Source of the DNA: Dehalococcoidia bacterium
GTDB lineage: Bacteria; Chloroflexota; Dehalococcoidia; Dehalococcoidales; CSSed11-197
DNA length: 13,325 nucleotides
Assembly (NCBI GenBank): GCA_003563865.1
Contig: PWTP01000122.1
Location: forward strand, 1 to 13,325
Direction of reading: 5' to 3'
Shown: piece after piece, positions 12,458 to 13,325 of the stretch
How the letters are laid out: every line of letters begins with the position of its first letter
Numbering within the stretch: position 1 is the first letter of the stretch
Made by a program: the position numbers and the translations under genes
The notes under the pieces: model-generated
What the model was told of the DNA's origin: nothing
The model's input: only the letters and a program-made list of their open reading frames with translations
Database searches by the model: none

Positions 12458-13325
12458 TGCCTTCGGCACAACAAATCTGGCAGGCGGCTCTTGGAGAACT
12501 CGAACTTCAGATGACCCGTCCGAATTTTAATACCTGGTTAAATGGCACCTGTGGGCTGACCTTTCAAGGCGGCACTTTTGTTATCGGTGTACCCAGTTCG
12601 TTTGTAGCTGAATACTTAGAGACAACTCAGCGCTCTCTGATTGAAAGAACTGTCATGCGGCTTTGTTGTGAAGAAGTCAGCATCTGCTTTAAGGTTTACG
12701 GAGCCCAACAACAGTCAGCCGGTGATAACAGCAATGGCTATAAACCCGATACCGCCGTCCGTCACCGTTTTAACCCGCGTTACACCTTTGATTCTTTTGT
12801 AACCGGGCAGGGAAACAAGCTGGCACATGCAGCGGCTTTAAGCACCGCCCGCGGCCCCGGCCAGCTATATAACCCGCTGTTTATATACGGAGGGGTTGGC
12901 CTCGGAAAAACCCATCTGTTGCATGCTATCGGCCACACAGCAACTGCCAACAACCTGCAGGTACTTTATGTCAGTGGTGAACAGTTTACCAATGAGTTTA
13001 TTTGTTCGCTGCGTTCCGGCAACAGTGAGGAATTCCGTAACCGCTACCGTGGTGTTGATGTTCTGCTGGTTGATGATATCCAGTTTATCAGCGGCAAAGG
13101 CCAGACGGAGGAATGTTTTTTTCACACCTTTAATGAATTACATAATGGTTCGCGGCAAATTGTGCTCTCCGGTGACCGCTCTCCTAAAGATATGCCCTTG
13201 ATTGAAGATCGGCTGCGATCACGCTTTGAGTGGGGGTTAACCGTTAACGTAGAACCGCCTGAATTTGAAACCCGCATGGCTATTTTAAAAATAAAAGCCG
13301 AGCGTGATGGAATTACTATTATTCC
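12457..13325 (+). CDS. dnaA: Chromosomal replication initiator DnaA (5' part, cut by window edge)
   Basis: DnaA binds the replication origin and opens it in an ATP-dependent way. The first 289 residues are visible. Domain I (1-80) has WQAALGELELQMTRPNFNTWL. A short linker (81-103) is followed by the AAA+ domain starting at HRFNPRYTFDSFVTGQGN (103-120). Walker A is GGVGLGKT (145-152) and Walker B is LLVDDIQF (203-210). Sensor I lies in IVLSGDRSPKD (235-245), and the arginine-finger segment is RLRSRFEWGL (252-261). Domain IV, which binds DNA, lies beyond the right edge. Domain II is very short. The ATG at 12457 gives the conserved N-terminus directly. The nearest AAGGAG ends 13 bases upstream, longer than usual. 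Confidence 0.97.
   Translation, partial: MPSAQQIWQAALGELELQMTRPNFNTWLNGTCGLTFQGGTFVIGVPSSFVAEYLETTQRSLIERTVMRLCCEEVSICFKVYGAQQQSAGDNSNGYKPDTAVRHRFNPRYTFDSFVTGQGNKLAHAAALSTARGPGQLYNPLFIYGGVGLGKTHLLHAIGHTATANNLQVLYVSGEQFTNEFICSLRSGNSEEFRNRYRGVDVLLVDDIQFISGKGQTEECFFHTFNELHNGSRQIVLSGDRSPKDMPLIEDRLRSRFEWGLTVNVEPPEFETRMAILKIKAERDGITII

Overview
This window looks like a piece of chromosome from a free-living bacterium, about half G+C, most likely from the Chloroflexota (Dehalococcoidia-like). That placement is an inference from the gene set: an archaeal-type winged-helix regulator, a GT2-GtrA/PMT glycosylation pair, a compact iron-sulfur flavoprotein, and miaB-yajC-nadB-nadC next to dnaA. No similarity search was possible. 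There is no sign of phage, insertion sequences, CRISPR or rRNA.

Layout. Positions 1-6473 are read entirely on the minus strand. In order of transcription they hold a polyprenyl-phosphate glycosyltransferase with a GtrA membrane domain, a PMT-type membrane glycosyltransferase overlapping it by 31 bases, the rRNA-maturation RNase YbeY, an iron-sulfur flavoprotein overlapping ybeY by one base, an archaeal-type winged-helix regulator, a MarR regulator and an RND/MMPL exporter that runs off the left edge. Positions 6594-7865 are a short plus-strand pair: a metallo-beta-lactamase-fold phosphodiesterase-like protein and a Mut7-C RNase/zinc-ribbon protein. Positions 7885-11865 are a minus-strand operon, miaB-yajC-nadB-nadC, with tRNA-Ser(GCU) upstream. 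From 12457 to the right edge lies the 5' part of dnaA on the plus strand.

How it works together. MarR with the RND pump is a classic locally regulated efflux module. The GT2 and PMT genes plausibly make a polyprenyl-phosphate sugar donor and then use it at the membrane. NadB and NadC are two of the three steps from aspartate to nicotinate mononucleotide; nadA is not in the window. The tRNA and dnaA are divergent across a 424-base gene-free stretch. With the switch from mostly minus-strand genes to plus-strand dnaA, this makes that stretch the natural place to look for the replication origin. It carries a three-copy 15-18-base repeat but no recognisable DnaA box.

Most notable points. (1) nadB has no usable ATG, GTG or TTG start: homology and a strong Shine-Dalgarno point to an ACG start. 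(2) A three-copy repeat, partly forming a large inverted repeat, lies upstream of dnaA. (3) A tiny reading frame ends in a TGATG overlap with the dnaA start, inside a hairpin. (4) Genes likely to be first in their transcripts lack Shine-Dalgarno sequences and have -10 elements very close to the start (ybeY looks truly leaderless), while several internal operon genes have good ribosome sites. (5) Palindromes sit at the predicted transcription starts of both regulator genes. Overall this is a mostly ordinary housekeeping region; I did not find a convincing new multi-gene system.
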